Below, piece by piece: positions 25,868-35,577 of a stretch of DNA of 64,000 nucleotides; the stretch's first letter is position 1; the number at the start of each line of letters is the position of its first letter. The DNA is taken from positions 62,001 through 126,000 of the forward strand of contig JADJNY010000010.1 of assembly GCA_016714045.1 (NCBI GenBank). The letters are read 5' to 3'. This stretch comes from Planctomycetota bacterium (GTDB lineage: Bacteria > Planctomycetota > UBA1135 > GCA-002686595). Position numbers and translations under genes: made by a program. The notes under the pieces are model-generated. The model had not been told where the DNA came from. It was given only the letters and a program-made list of their open reading frames with translations, and did no database searches.

Positions 25868-28321
25868 TCAGCGCGCTCCAGCCTCGACGGCGCCTCGCGC
25901 GCCGGCTGCCGCCGACTGCGCGTCCCGCACCCAGCGGTCGCACCACTCGAACATCTCCGCCACGGTGTGCAGCACCGACTCGCGCGCGCTGTAGCCGTGC
26001 GATTCGCCGGGAAGCACCACGAGCCGCGCCGTGCCGCCGTTGCCCTTGACCGCCGCGTACATGCGCTCCGACTGGATCGGGAACGTGCCCATGTTGTTGT
26101 CCTTCTCGCCGTGGATCAGGAGCAAGGGCTCGTTCACCTTCTCCGCCGCGAGGAACGGCGACAGCTCGAGGTAGCTCTTCGGCGCCTCCCAGATCGTGCG
26201 TCGCTCGCTCTGGAACCCGAACGGCGTCAGCGTGCGGTTGTACGCGCCGCTGCGCGCGACGCCGGCCTTGAACAGATCGCAGTGCGCGAGCAGGTTGGCC
26301 GTCATGAACGCGCCGTAGCTGTGCCCGCCGACGGCGACCTTCTCGCGATCGGCGACGCCACGCTCGACGCAGTGGTCGATCGCCGCCTGCGACGCCGCGA
26401 CGATCTGCCGGAGGAACGTGTCGTTCATGGTTTCGGGATCACCTACGACGGGCATCGACGCGTTGTCGAGCACCGCCCATCCGTGCAGCGCGAACAGGAG
26501 CTGCGACGCGCCGCGCACGCGCACGAAGCGGTAGGGGGAGCCGCTCACCTGGCCCGCCGTCGCCGCGTCGGTGAACTCGAGCGGGTAGGCCCACACGAAG
26601 AGCGGAAGGCGCGTGCCTTCCTTCCATTCCGGCGGCAGGTACAGCGTGCCCGACAAAGCGACGCCGTCGGCGCGCTGGTACTTGACGAGCTCCTGCTTCA
26701 CGCCGCGCAGCGCGGGCTGCGGGTCGGTGAAAGCCGTCAGCGCGCGCGTCGTGTCCCGCCCGAGGTCGCGCAGCCGGAAGTTCGGCGTCTCGGTCGGCGT
26801 CTCGTAGGACGTCACGACGACGGGCTTCGTGCTCGCGCTCGATGCGTGGACCGCGATCAGCGACTCGTACGTCTTCGGCGCGCATTGCCACAGGCGCTCG
26901 CTCGTCTTCGTCCGCAGGTCGAAGCGGTCGAGGAACGGACGCTCGCCTTCCGCGGACGCGCCGCGGCCCGAGCGGTACACGACGTTGCCGTCGAGGCGCA
27001 CGACGCGCTTGCCGCTCTCGTTCGGAATCGTGACCGGCGCGCCCGGATCGCCGTAGCGGTCGTTCGTGCTGCGGTCGTCGAGCACGAGCGGGTCCTTCGC
27101 CGGATCGAGCGCGTCGATGCACGTCGTCCTCGTCCAACGCCGGTCGCGATCGTATTCGGTGACGATCACGTGGTCGGGACGCGGCAGGAACTGCAACCCC
27201 TGCGCGCGCTTCCACAGCTGAACGAGCAGGCGCGCCTCCCCGACGAACGGCGCGGGCCAGATCATCCAGCGGTCGCGGAACTCCGCCTTCGTCTTCGGGT
27301 CGCCGCCGTCGAGCGCTTCGGCCCACACGAGCGTCGCCGGCGCGGCCGCGTGCCACTGGACGTTGCGCGGACCCGTGCGGACGCCTTCCTGCGGGATCGA
27401 CTCGCCGAGCGGGACCTCGGCGACGAGTCTCTCGCGCTCGCCCTTCAGGTTCCATACTTCGATCGTCTGCGGGAAGAGGCCCGCGGGGAGCACGTACGAG
27501 AACGGCCGCTTCAGCGTCGTCACGAGCAGGTGGCGGTCGTCGGGCGAGAGTTCCACGTCGGCGAAGAGCGCGGGCTTCCGACGAGGTAGGGCTCGTCCTT
27601 GCGCGGGTCGACGATCGCGAGCTGGCTCGTCGCGAGGTGCCGGAAGAGCGCCTCGTCGGTGCGCGTCCGCGAGCAGGTCCTGGTACGTGCGCAGCGCGGT
27701 CTTCGTGCCGGCCGTCTCCTGGACGGACGGTCCGGCGGGACGCGCGCCGCGCTCCGGCGCGGGACCGCGGTCCTTCGGCACGAGGTTCACGAGCAGGCGC
27801 TCGCCGTCGCCCATCCACGCGAAGCCGCTGCCGAGGACGGCGTTGACGCCGCCGACGAGCTTGCGCGCGACGCCCGTGTTCGCGTCGGCGAACCACAGCT
27901 CGACCTCGTGCTCGCCCGCGAGCGTGAGCGCGAGCCGCGCGCCCTTGTGCGACCAGCGCGTGTCCAGAATGCGCGCGCGGGCGGGGAGCTCGATGCGCGT
28001 CTTCGCGCCGCTCGCGATGTCGAGCGCCTCGAGCCCCGTCGCGAACGAGAGCTGCTGCGTCGCATTCAACGCGGGATCGACGCGCATCCCCGCGAGCGGC
28101 ACCCACGGCCGCACGACGTCCTCGATCGACGGCATCGCGGGCCGCTCGACGAAGAGCATCCACTCGCCGCGCGGGCTCGGGAGCGCCTGTGGCGTCGGCG
28201 GCGCGTCGAGGAGGTCGACGATCTCCTTCGGCGGCAGCTTGTAGCCGTCGGCGGGGAGGTTCCTCGCGGAGGGGAGCGAGAACGACGCGGGCAGGACGAG
28301 GGCGATCCAGGGGAGCAGCAT
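25868..28321 (-). CDS. prolyl oligopeptidase-family serine peptidase, glutamyl endopeptidase (S9D)-like
   Basis: 817 residues with a signal peptide, a propeller region and a C-terminal alpha/beta hydrolase domain. The C-terminal part is strikingly like the plant chloroplast glutamyl endopeptidase: GGHSYGAFMTANLLAH (Ser668), ARSGAYNRTLTPFGFQ, HGEKDNNMGTF (Asp741) and ESHGYSARES (His775). It probably cleaves periplasmic peptides. Between about 27576 and 27662 the protein is locally scrambled: shifting frame restores EALFRHLATSQLAIVDPRKD followed by EPYLVGKPALF, so an extra base at one end and a missing base at the other compensate each other. The amidohydrolase gene lies 72 bases upstream on the same strand, so the two may be cotranscribed. 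Confidence 0.88.
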   Translation of the reverse strand: MLLPWIALVLPASFSLPSARNLPADGYKLPPKEIVDLLDAPPTPQALPSPRGEWMLFVERPAMPSIEDVVRPWVPLAGMRVDPALNATQQLSFATGLEALDIASGAKTRIELPARARILDTRWSHKGARLALTLAGEHEVELWFADANTGVARKLVGGVNAVLGSGFAWMGDGERLLVNLVPKDRGPAPERGARPAGPSVQETAGTKTALRTYQDLLADAHRRGALPAPRDEPARDRRPAQGRALPRRKPALFADVELSPDDRHLLVTTLKRPFSYVLPAGLFPQTIEVWNLKGERERLVAEVPLGESIPQEGVRTGPRNVQWHAAAPATLVWAEALDGGDPKTKAEFRDRWMIWPAPFVGEARLLVQLWKRAQGLQFLPRPDHVIVTEYDRDRRWTRTTCIDALDPAKDPLVLDDRSTNDRYGDPGAPVTIPNESGKRVVRLDGNVVYRSGRGASAEGERPFLDRFDLRTKTSERLWQCAPKTYESLIAVHASSASTKPVVVTSYETPTETPNFRLRDLGRDTTRALTAFTDPQPALRGVKQELVKYQRADGVALSGTLYLPPEWKEGTRLPLFVWAYPLEFTDAATAGQVSGSPYRFVRVRGASQLLFALHGWAVLDNASMPVVGDPETMNDTFLRQIVAASQAAIDHCVERGVADREKVAVGGHSYGAFMTANLLAHCDLFKAGVARSGAYNRTLTPFGFQSERRTIWEAPKSYLELSPFLAAEKVNEPLLLIHGEKDNNMGTFPIQSERMYAAVKGNGGTARLVVLPGESHGYSARESVLHTVAEMFEWCDRWVRDAQSAAAGARGAVEAGAR

Positions 28322-28393
28322 GGGGTGGAGTTCCGGCTCGCGGGTTCGGGCGAGCGCGCGCAGTGTACCGGGGGGCGGTGCGCGCGCGCAGCG

Positions 28394-29680
28394 TCAGCGA
28401 CGGCGGCTCGAGTCGAGCGCGGTCGGCGCGCCGAAGCTCGAGCGGGCCGCGCGCGCGGGCTCTGCTTCGTGCACGAGCCGCCCCTCGATGAACACGCGCT
28501 CGATCCGCGAGCGCGGGTCGAGCGGGTCGCCGCTGACGACGATCAAGTCCGCGTCCTTGCCGGCCTCGAGGCTCCCGACGCGCGCGTCGATGCCCGCGAC
28601 CTTCGCGGGGACGATCGTCAACCCGCGCACGCCCTGCATCTCGCGGCCGTCGAAGCCGTAGCGCGTGCCCATCGACGCCTGCAGGAAGAGCTCGTCCTGC
28701 GGCACGACCGGCGCGTCCGTGTTGAAGCCGACGAGCTTCATCCCACGCCGCTGGTACTCGCCCGCGATGCCCGTGATGCGGCCGTCGTAGTCCATGCTGC
28801 GCCCGCCCGGCGCGTCGATCTCGCGTGGGCCGCAGATCGCCGCGACGCCGAGCTCGAGCGCTTCCTCCGTCGCGAGGTAGCCCTTCCACTCGCCGTGGTC
28901 GATGTAGACGTCGATGCCGAACTCGCGCCGGATGATCTGCAGCGTGTAGCTGACGAGCGCATAGATCTGCGTGTGCGTCGAGACCTGCGTGCGCTTCGCG
29001 AGCAGGTCGTCGAACACGTCGAAGCGGATGTCGCGCGCGTGCCCCGCTTCCTTCGCCGCGCGGCGCTTCGCGTAGCCCATCCCGCGCGCGAGCTCGGTGC
29101 GGATGTGGTAGTTCATCATCCCGCGGCCCATGCCGTAGCCCCAGCGCGTCGGGTTGTCGCCCTGCGCGATCTTGAGCGAGCCCGGATCGCGCACGCGCAT
29201 CCCCTCGAAGGTCGGGAGCGCCGTCTTCAGCAGGATCCCCGCGCCGCCGATGTTCGTGCCGGAGCCCGGGATGTAGAGGATCGTGGTGACGCCCGCGGCG
29301 GCGGCGCGCTGGAGCTCCTCGTTCTCGGGCACGACGGTGGGGGAGACGCGCAGTCCCGTGTTGAGCTGCAGCACCATGTCGTTGATGTCGCCGCCGTTGC
29401 CGCCGACGTGGCTGTGCAGGTCGACGAAGCCCGGCGCGACCCAGTTCGGCCGCACGTCGAGCACGTCGAGGCCGGCCTCGGGAGCGAACTCGCGCGCCGC
29501 GACGACGCGCTCGATCTTGCCGTCCTTCACGACGACGATCGCGTCGTCGAGCGCCTGCGGCCCGTCGAGCGACGCGATCAGGGCCTTCGAGGCGTGGAGC
29601 GCGAACCGGGTCGAGGGCCCGGCGGGCGTGGCACCGCCCGGCGCGGCGGCGAGGAACGCGGCGAGGAGGAGCGCGGACAT
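28394..29680 (-). CDS. secreted amidohydrolase (imidazolonepropionase-like metal-dependent hydrolase)
   Basis: 428 residues with an N-terminal signal peptide. Amidohydrolase landmarks are present: the N-terminal beta-sandwich ending in VLDVRPNWVAPGFVDLHSHVG, where the HxH pair binds metal, then HGEWKGYLATEEAL, GFNTDAPVVPQDELF (Asp of the active site) and the C-terminal GSLEAGKDADLIVVSGDPLD. Substrates in this family are cyclic amides, imides or dipeptides; the specific one is unknown. Its position next to a secreted peptidase suggests peptide breakdown outside the cytoplasm. Confidence 0.85.
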   Translation of the reverse strand: MSALLLAAFLAAAPGGATPAGPSTRFALHASKALIASLDGPQALDDAIVVVKDGKIERVVAAREFAPEAGLDVLDVRPNWVAPGFVDLHSHVGGNGGDINDMVLQLNTGLRVSPTVVPENEELQRAAAAGVTTILYIPGSGTNIGGAGILLKTALPTFEGMRVRDPGSLKIAQGDNPTRWGYGMGRGMMNYHIRTELARGMGYAKRRAAKEAGHARDIRFDVFDDLLAKRTQVSTHTQIYALVSYTLQIIRREFGIDVYIDHGEWKGYLATEEALELGVAAICGPREIDAPGGRSMDYDGRITGIAGEYQRRGMKLVGFNTDAPVVPQDELFLQASMGTRYGFDGREMQGVRGLTIVPAKVAGIDARVGSLEAGKDADLIVVSGDPLDPRSRIERVFIEGRLVHEAEPARAARSSFGAPTALDSSRRR

Positions 29681-29751
29681 GGCGCGGGAGCGTAGCGCGA
29701 GTCACGCGACCGCGCTCCGCCCCCGAGCAAAATCCAGGTCGAACCGCGCGT

Positions 29752-31995
29752 TCAGCGCCGGTACACGCGCACGGTGCGATCGAGGAACGCCTCGCGCTCC
29801 TCGACGGGCTTCCAGTCGAGCTTCTCGCGCGCGATCCGCGCGGTGAACGGCGGGACGAGCGCGCGCGACTTCAAATCGCGCCAGCTCGGGAACTCGAGGC
29901 CGGCGCGGCGCCCGGCTTTCTTCACGATCCACTTGCCGATCTCCATCGCCTGCGACAGCCACAGAGCGCGCGGGTGGAAGTGCAGCGCGCGGCCCGTGAC
30001 GCGGCCGAGCTCGTTCACGTACTCGACCGGCGTGATCGGCGGGCGCGCACAGAGATTGAGCGCCTCGCCGTGCAGGTCGGCCTTCGGGTACTCGACGATC
30101 TTCAGGAACGCGTCCGCGACGTCGTCGACCCACACGCCGGGGATCGGCGCGTCGCCGTGGCCCCAGCCGATGCAGTGGTTGTCGCGCGTCCAGAGACCGT
30201 AGCCCGAGTGCTGCATCGCCGTGCCCGCGCCGAGCACGATGCCCGGGCGCGTGATCACGAGCGGGAGGCCTTCCTTCCTGTGCAGCTCGAGCAGCGCTTG
30301 TTCCGCCGCGATCTTGCCGCGCGAGTAGATCGGACGCAGCTCGGGCCGCGGATCGGTCGCGGTCGAGTCGTCGATCGTGCCGCCCGCGACGTCGGGGCCC
30401 GTGTAGAGCGCCGCGACGGACGAGACGTACACGAAGCGCTTCACACCGTGCTCGATCGCCGCGCGCGCGACCGCGACGGTGCCCTGCACCATCGAGCGCT
30501 CGACCTTCTCCCACGTGTCGCCGCCGCCGGTGGCGAGCTGGATCACCGTGTGGGCGCCCTCGAGCGCCGCGTGCAGCGCCTTCGGGTCCTCGAGGCTGCC
30601 GCGCTGGAAGCGCAAGCGTCCTTCCTGCGCCGCCGCGACGATCTCGGGCGGCAGCGAGTGCGAGCGCCGCGCGACGATCGTCACCGGATGCCCAGAGTCG
30701 AGCAGCTTGTCGACCGTGCGCCGGCCGATGAAGCCCGTCGCGCCGAGCACGACGACCTCGCCGGGACGCGCGGGGCCGGGGGCGGGGAGCACGGGCTCCT
30801 TCGCACATTCGGCGGGCACGTTCGCGACGCTCGCCTCGCACCACTCGAGCACCTCGGTCGCCTCGCGACCGCCGTTCGACGGCCGTTCGTCGCGATCGAG
30901 GGCGCGGTGGAAGTCGCGGATCGAGTCGCGCATGCCGACGAAGAACGCGTCCTCGCGCTTCCCGAGGCCGAGCGTGAAACGCAGCCAGTTGACGAGCCCG
31001 CGCCGCCCGTCGCGCGCGAGGCTCTTCCCGCGGCGCGTGCTCGCGAGGTAGCTGTTCCAGAAGTCGAGGAAGACCGTCTTCTCCTCGCCGGTGAGCGTGT
31101 TGTGCTGCAGGTCCGCCTCGAGCGAGCCGTCCGAGCCGATCACCTGCACCGTGCTGCGCGTGAAGCCCTGGCCGAACGCGAGGTACACCTGCGCGGTGCC
31201 GCGCTCGCCGACGGCCGAGATCGACCAGCGGTCGACGAAGGTCTGGCCCGGGTGGAGCTCCTTCTGCGACAGGATCGTCGTCGTGGCGCTCTTCACGCGG
31301 CCGAGGAGCTGGTGCACCTGGCCGAGCGGGTGCACGGCCTGCTCGAAGACGATGTTGCGCGGCGCGCGGAACATCCAGTGCGAGTAGTCGAACGCGTCGA
31401 GCTGCGCGAGCGGCACGTTCCACGTCACCTGGACGTGCTCGACGCGGCCGATCTCGCCGCTCTGTAGCCGCGCGAGGAGGCGCGTCCACGCGGGGTGGAA
31501 CACGTTGTTGTGGTTGACGCCGAGCGCCACGCCCTTTTTCGCGGCGAGCGCCTCGAGCTCCTTCGACTCCGCCGTCGACAGCACGAACGGCTTCTCGACG
31601 AACACGCCGACGCCCATCTCGAGCAGCTTGCGCGCGAGCTGCGCGTGCGTGTCGGGCGGCGTCAAGAGGTGCACGAGGTCGACGGAGAGATCCGCGAGCT
31701 CGTCCACGCTCGCGAGCACGCGCGGGACGCCGAAGCGCTGCGCGAGCGTCTGTGCGCGCGGCCCGTAGCTGTCGACGATCGCGACGACGTCGACGTTCCC
31801 GAGCGACTGGAGGATCGGGACGTGGTAGTCCGCGATGTAGCCCGCGCCGACGACCGCCACGCGCCGGCGTACGCCCGCGGAGCGGCGCTCCTGGCTCTGG
31901 TTCATCGGTTCGGGGCTCACTCGGGGCGGGGTGGGGGAGGACGAGCGCGACGCGCTCGCACGCTCGATCTCGCGAGCGCTCTTCTTGCCGGACAT
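29752..31995 (-). CDS. fusion of GFO/IDH/MocA oxidoreductase and NAD-dependent epimerase/dehydratase
   Basis: The N-terminal half is a Gfo/Idh/MocA dehydrogenase with a Rossmann motif (VAVVGAGYIADYH) and the EKP motif (GVFVEKPF). The C-terminal half is an extended short-chain dehydrogenase with VVVLGATGFIGRRTV and a catalytic Y-x3-K (YSRGK). Both domains usually act on nucleotide sugars or related sugars. Start: the ATG at 31995 has an upstream GGAAAG; an ATG at 31905 is the alternative and GTG 32067 a third. The two domains are joined by about 70 residues with no frame break, so the fusion appears real. It probably modifies sugars for surface polysaccharide. Confidence 0.85.
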   Translation of the reverse strand: MSGKKSAREIERASASRSSSPTPPRVSPEPMNQSQERRSAGVRRRVAVVGAGYIADYHVPILQSLGNVDVVAIVDSYGPRAQTLAQRFGVPRVLASVDELADLSVDLVHLLTPPDTHAQLARKLLEMGVGVFVEKPFVLSTAESKELEALAAKKGVALGVNHNNVFHPAWTRLLARLQSGEIGRVEHVQVTWNVPLAQLDAFDYSHWMFRAPRNIVFEQAVHPLGQVHQLLGRVKSATTTILSQKELHPGQTFVDRWSISAVGERGTAQVYLAFGQGFTRSTVQVIGSDGSLEADLQHNTLTGEEKTVFLDFWNSYLASTRRGKSLARDGRRGLVNWLRFTLGLGKREDAFFVGMRDSIRDFHRALDRDERPSNGGREATEVLEWCEASVANVPAECAKEPVLPAPGPARPGEVVVLGATGFIGRRTVDKLLDSGHPVTIVARRSHSLPPEIVAAAQEGRLRFQRGSLEDPKALHAALEGAHTVIQLATGGGDTWEKVERSMVQGTVAVARAAIEHGVKRFVYVSSVAALYTGPDVAGGTIDDSTATDPRPELRPIYSRGKIAAEQALLELHRKEGLPLVITRPGIVLGAGTAMQHSGYGLWTRDNHCIGWGHGDAPIPGVWVDDVADAFLKIVEYPKADLHGEALNLCARPPITPVEYVNELGRVTGRALHFHPRALWLSQAMEIGKWIVKKAGRRAGLEFPSWRDLKSRALVPPFTARIAREKLDWKPVEEREAFLDRTVRVYRR

Positions 31996-32476
31996 GCGGT
32001 CGACTTTCCAGTAGAGGGCGCCGGTAGGACGCCGGATGGAGAGTCCTTTGTCGGCCGCCAGCCCCACCTGAATGGAAGGCGGAGGGCGCTCGAGGCGCTT
32101 CGTCCTCGCCCCGGCCGAAGCCGCCGAGAATTCCGAGAAGGGCTCAGGCTCGCCCCGCGCCGGGCCGAAAGAGAGGCCATCTCCTCCTTCTTGGGGCCCG
32201 GCATCGGCACTTCGGTGGCGCTGTCGGGCCCTCTTTTCGTCTCGGGGTGGTCGCGCCGGGCGCGCGCGGGCTTGATGCTCGCCGCCCTCCCGCTATGCTC
32301 GACTTTTTGAAGACCACCGCGGCGAACTCCGAACCCCACCCGCCCGCGACGCGCCGCGACCGCCCGGTCGCCCCCCGCGCCGCCGAGGCGCTGCGCCGCC
32401 CTTCGAACGTGTCCGTGCCGCCGGGGTTCTCGGGCGGCCGGATTCGCGCGACCCCCGCTCGTCGCGCTCCCTCGCC
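31996..32476 (+). other. gene-free region between the divergent fusion gene and guaB
   Basis: 481 bases without a supported gene. It contains the promoter at 32272-32299 and a leader of about 170 bases before guaB. No purine riboswitch fold or other RNA motif could be recognised. Confidence 0.5.
32272..32299 (+). promoter_or_regulatory. sigma70-type promoter upstream of guaBA
   Basis: TTGATG (32272-32277) and TATGCT (32294-32299) are 16 bases apart. The spacing and hexamers fit a housekeeping promoter, and guaB is the first gene downstream, 178 bases away. The same TATGCT hexamer occurs in other intergenic regions of the window. Confidence 0.5.
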
Positions 32477-33934
32477 ATGAGTTCCCCTGCCTTCACCGAA
32501 GGTCTCACCTTCGACGACGTCCTGCTCGTCCCGCGCCATTCCGACGTCATGCCGCGCGACGTCAAGCTCACGACGCGCTTCTCGCGCAACGTCGCGCTGA
32601 ACGTCCCGCTCACGTCCGCCGCGATGGACACGGTCACCGAGGAGAAGCTCGCGGTGGCACTCGCGCGCGAGGGCGGCCTCGGCGTGATCCACCGGAACCT
32701 CTCGATCGAGGCGCAGGTGCGCGAGGTCGACAAGGTGAAGCGCTCGGCGAACGGCGTGATCCTCGACCCCGTGACGCTCGAGCCGAAGGCGACGATCCGC
32801 GAGGCCCGCGAGATCATGGCGCGCTTCAACATCTCCGGCCTCCCGATCGTGGAAGGAAAGCGCGTCGTCGGCATCCTCACGCGCCGCGACTGCCGCTTCC
32901 AGACGAGCGACGACACGCCCGTCGGGCAGATCATGACGAAGGAGAACCTCGTCACGGCTCCGCCGGGGACGTCGCTCGACCAGGCGCGCAACCTGCTCTT
33001 CAAGCACAAGGTCGAGAAGCTCCTCATCGTCGACAAGGACATGCGCCTCGCGGGCCTGATCACGATGAAGGACGTGAACATGCTCGCGGCGTTCCCGAAC
33101 TCCGCGACGGACGCGCGCGGCCGCTTGCGTGTCGCCGCGGCGATCGGCGTCAACGACTACGAGCGTGCGGAGGGCCTCGTGAAGGCCGGCGTCGACGTCC
33201 TCGTCGTCGACACGGCGCACGGGCACTCGAGCAACGTGATGAGCACGGTGAAGGAGCTCAAGAAGCGCTTTGCCGTCGACGTCGTCGCGGGCAACGTCGC
33301 GACGGCCGAGGGCGCCAAGGCGCTCGCCGACGCGGGCGCGGACGGCGTCAAGGTCGGCATCGGACCCGGCTCGATCTGCACGACGCGCATCGTCGCGGGG
33401 ATCGGCGTGCCGCAGCTCACCGCCGTGATGGAGTGCGCCGCCGCGCTGCAGGGCACGAACGTCCCGGTGATCGCGGACGGCGGCATTCGCTTCTCCGGCG
33501 ACATCGTGAAGGCGCTCGCCGCGGGCGCGTCGTGCGTCATGCTCGGCAGCCTCTTCGCGGGCCTCGAGGAGAGCCCGGGCGAGGTGATCCTCTACAAGGG
33601 CCGCTCGTTCAAGTCCGTGCGCGGCATGGGCTCGATCGGCGCGATGATGCAGGGCTCGAAGGAACGCTACCGCCAGGGCGAGGTCGCGACGGCGGACAAG
33701 CTCGTGCCCGAGGGCATCGAGGGCATGGTGCCGTACAAGGGCAAGCTCTCCGACTACGCGTACCAGCTCGTCGGCGGCGTGCGCGCGGGGCTCGGCTACT
33801 GCGGCGCGCGGACGGTGACGGAGCTGTGGGAGAAGCGCCAGTTCATCCGCATCACCGCGGCGGGCGTGAAGGAGTCGCACCCGCACGACGTGACGATCAC
33901 CAAGGAATCGCCGAACTACTACCACGCGGAGTGA
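32477..33934 (+). CDS. guaB: IMP dehydrogenase
   Basis: Oxidises IMP to XMP with NAD, the first committed step of GMP synthesis. 485 residues, the normal length. The (beta/alpha)8 barrel is interrupted by two CBS domains (about 95-210) as usual. The catalytic loop GIGPGSICTTR carries Cys301, and GGIRFSGDIVKALAAGA and the flap YKGRSFKSVRGMGSIGAM are all present. ATG at 32477 gives the typical FTEGLTFDDVLLVP start. guaA follows 19 bases after the stop. Confidence 0.96.
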   Translation: MSSPAFTEGLTFDDVLLVPRHSDVMPRDVKLTTRFSRNVALNVPLTSAAMDTVTEEKLAVALAREGGLGVIHRNLSIEAQVREVDKVKRSANGVILDPVTLEPKATIREAREIMARFNISGLPIVEGKRVVGILTRRDCRFQTSDDTPVGQIMTKENLVTAPPGTSLDQARNLLFKHKVEKLLIVDKDMRLAGLITMKDVNMLAAFPNSATDARGRLRVAAAIGVNDYERAEGLVKAGVDVLVVDTAHGHSSNVMSTVKELKKRFAVDVVAGNVATAEGAKALADAGADGVKVGIGPGSICTTRIVAGIGVPQLTAVMECAAALQGTNVPVIADGGIRFSGDIVKALAAGASCVMLGSLFAGLEESPGEVILYKGRSFKSVRGMGSIGAMMQGSKERYRQGEVATADKLVPEGIEGMVPYKGKLSDYAYQLVGGVRAGLGYCGARTVTELWEKRQFIRITAAGVKESHPHDVTITKESPNYYHAE

Positions 33935-33953
33935 GGCGGACCGAGGCCCACCG

Positions 33954-35513
33954 ATGACCACCGTGAGCAACGAACCGAAAGCCGTCCTGATCGTCGACCT
34001 CGGCACGCAGTACGCGCAGCTGATCGCGCGCCGCGTGCGCGAGGCCGCCGTGTACTGCGAGATCGCGCCGCCGTCCAAGGCGCTCGAGGCCGCCGCGCGC
34101 CTGAACCTCGCGGGCGTGATCCTCTCCGGCGGGCCCGCATCCGTGTACGCGGCGGACGCGCCCGACGTGCCGAAGAAGCTGCTCGAGCTCGGCGTGCCCG
34201 TGCTCGGCATCTGCTACGGGATGCAGTGGATGTGCCAGACGCTCGGCGGGCACGTGCAGGCCGCGGACAAGCGCGAGTTCGGGCGCACGTCGCTGCTCGT
34301 CACGCGCTCGCGCGCGCTGTTCGACGGCATCGAGGGCCGCACCGTCGTGTGGATGAGCCACGGCGACCAGGTCGAGCGCCTCCCCGCGGGCTTCGAGGTC
34401 TACGCGAGCTCCGACACGTGCCCGTTCGCTGCCGCGGGCGACGCCGCGCGCGGTTTCTTCGGCGTGCAGTTCCACCCCGAGGTCACGCACACGCTGCGCG
34501 GCTTCGAGGTCCTCCAGAACTTCCTCACCGAGGTGTGCCGCCTCGACGGCGACTGGAACCCCGAGTCGATCGTCGAGCGCGAGGTCGATAAGATCCGCCG
34601 CATCGTCGGCAAGGACGGCGAGGTCGTGCTCGGCCTCTCGGGCGGCGTCGACAGCTCGGTCGCGGCGCTCTTGATCCACAAGGCGATCGGCCCGCGTCTG
34701 CATTCGATCTTCGTCGACAACGGACTGCTGCGGAAGAACGAGCGCGACGTCGTCGAGGCCACGTTCAAAGAGCACTACCACCTCGACCTGACCGTCGTCG
34801 ACGCGACGGACCGGTTCCTGACGAGCCTGCGCGGCGTCACCGACCCCGAGCAGAAGCGCAAGCTGATCGGCCGCGACTTCGTCGACGTGTTCAAGAAGGA
34901 GGCGCTGCGCTTCCAGCGCGCGCACTTCCTCGGCCAGGGCACGCTCTACCCCGACGTGATCGAGTCGGTCAACGTGCACGGCGGCAACACCGCGGTGATC
35001 AAGAGTCACCACAACGTCGGCGGCTTGCCGAAGGACCTGAACATGGGCCTCGTCGAGCCGCTGCGCGAGCTCTTCAAGGACGAGGTGCGCGCGATCGGAC
35101 GCTACCTCGGGCTCGACGCGCGCATCGTGAACCGCCAGCCGTTCCCGGGGCCCGGCCTCGCGGTGCGGATCCTCGGCGAGGTGACGGCGGAGCGTTGCGC
35201 GCTCCTGCGCGAAGCGGACCACATCGTGACGAGCGAGATCGAAGCCGCGGGCAAGCACACCGAGCTGTGGCAGTACTTCGCGGTGCTGCTCCCGGTGAAG
35301 TCGGTCGGCGTGATGGGCGACGCGCGCACGTACGAGAGCTGCTGCGCCATCCGCGTCGTGTCGTCGACGGACGGGATGACGGCGGACTGGGCGCTGCTCG
35401 ACCACGAGCTCCTGTCGCGCATCTCCAATCGCATCATCAACGAGGTGCGCGGCTTCAACCGCGTCGTGCTCGACATCTCGAGCAAGCCGCCGGCCACGAT
35501 CGAGTGGGAGTGA
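33954..35513 (+). CDS. guaA: GMP synthase (glutamine-hydrolysing)
   Basis: Converts XMP to GMP using glutamine and ATP. 519 residues. The class I glutamine amidotransferase domain has Cys87 in GICYGMQ and His174/Glu176 in FHPEVTHT. The ATP pyrophosphatase domain has the PP-loop LSGGVDSS (228-235), and the dimerisation domain ends in the conserved SSKPPATIEWE. It lies directly behind guaB, forming the guaBA operon seen in many bacteria, and converges with the cytochrome gene. Confidence 0.96.
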   Translation: MTTVSNEPKAVLIVDLGTQYAQLIARRVREAAVYCEIAPPSKALEAAARLNLAGVILSGGPASVYAADAPDVPKKLLELGVPVLGICYGMQWMCQTLGGHVQAADKREFGRTSLLVTRSRALFDGIEGRTVVWMSHGDQVERLPAGFEVYASSDTCPFAAAGDAARGFFGVQFHPEVTHTLRGFEVLQNFLTEVCRLDGDWNPESIVEREVDKIRRIVGKDGEVVLGLSGGVDSSVAALLIHKAIGPRLHSIFVDNGLLRKNERDVVEATFKEHYHLDLTVVDATDRFLTSLRGVTDPEQKRKLIGRDFVDVFKKEALRFQRAHFLGQGTLYPDVIESVNVHGGNTAVIKSHHNVGGLPKDLNMGLVEPLRELFKDEVRAIGRYLGLDARIVNRQPFPGPGLAVRILGEVTAERCALLREADHIVTSEIEAAGKHTELWQYFAVLLPVKSVGVMGDARTYESCCAIRVVSSTDGMTADWALLDHELLSRISNRIINEVRGFNRVVLDISSKPPATIEWE

Positions 35514-35577
35514 GCACGCGGTTCGCGCGCTCCGCGTCCCCGCGGGCGAGGCGAGCGCGCACGCATCGCGCGCAGCG

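Noticed and set aside
31996..32476. Purine riboswitch upstream of guaBA
   Set aside because: The conserved core sequences of known purine riboswitches could not be found in the leader.
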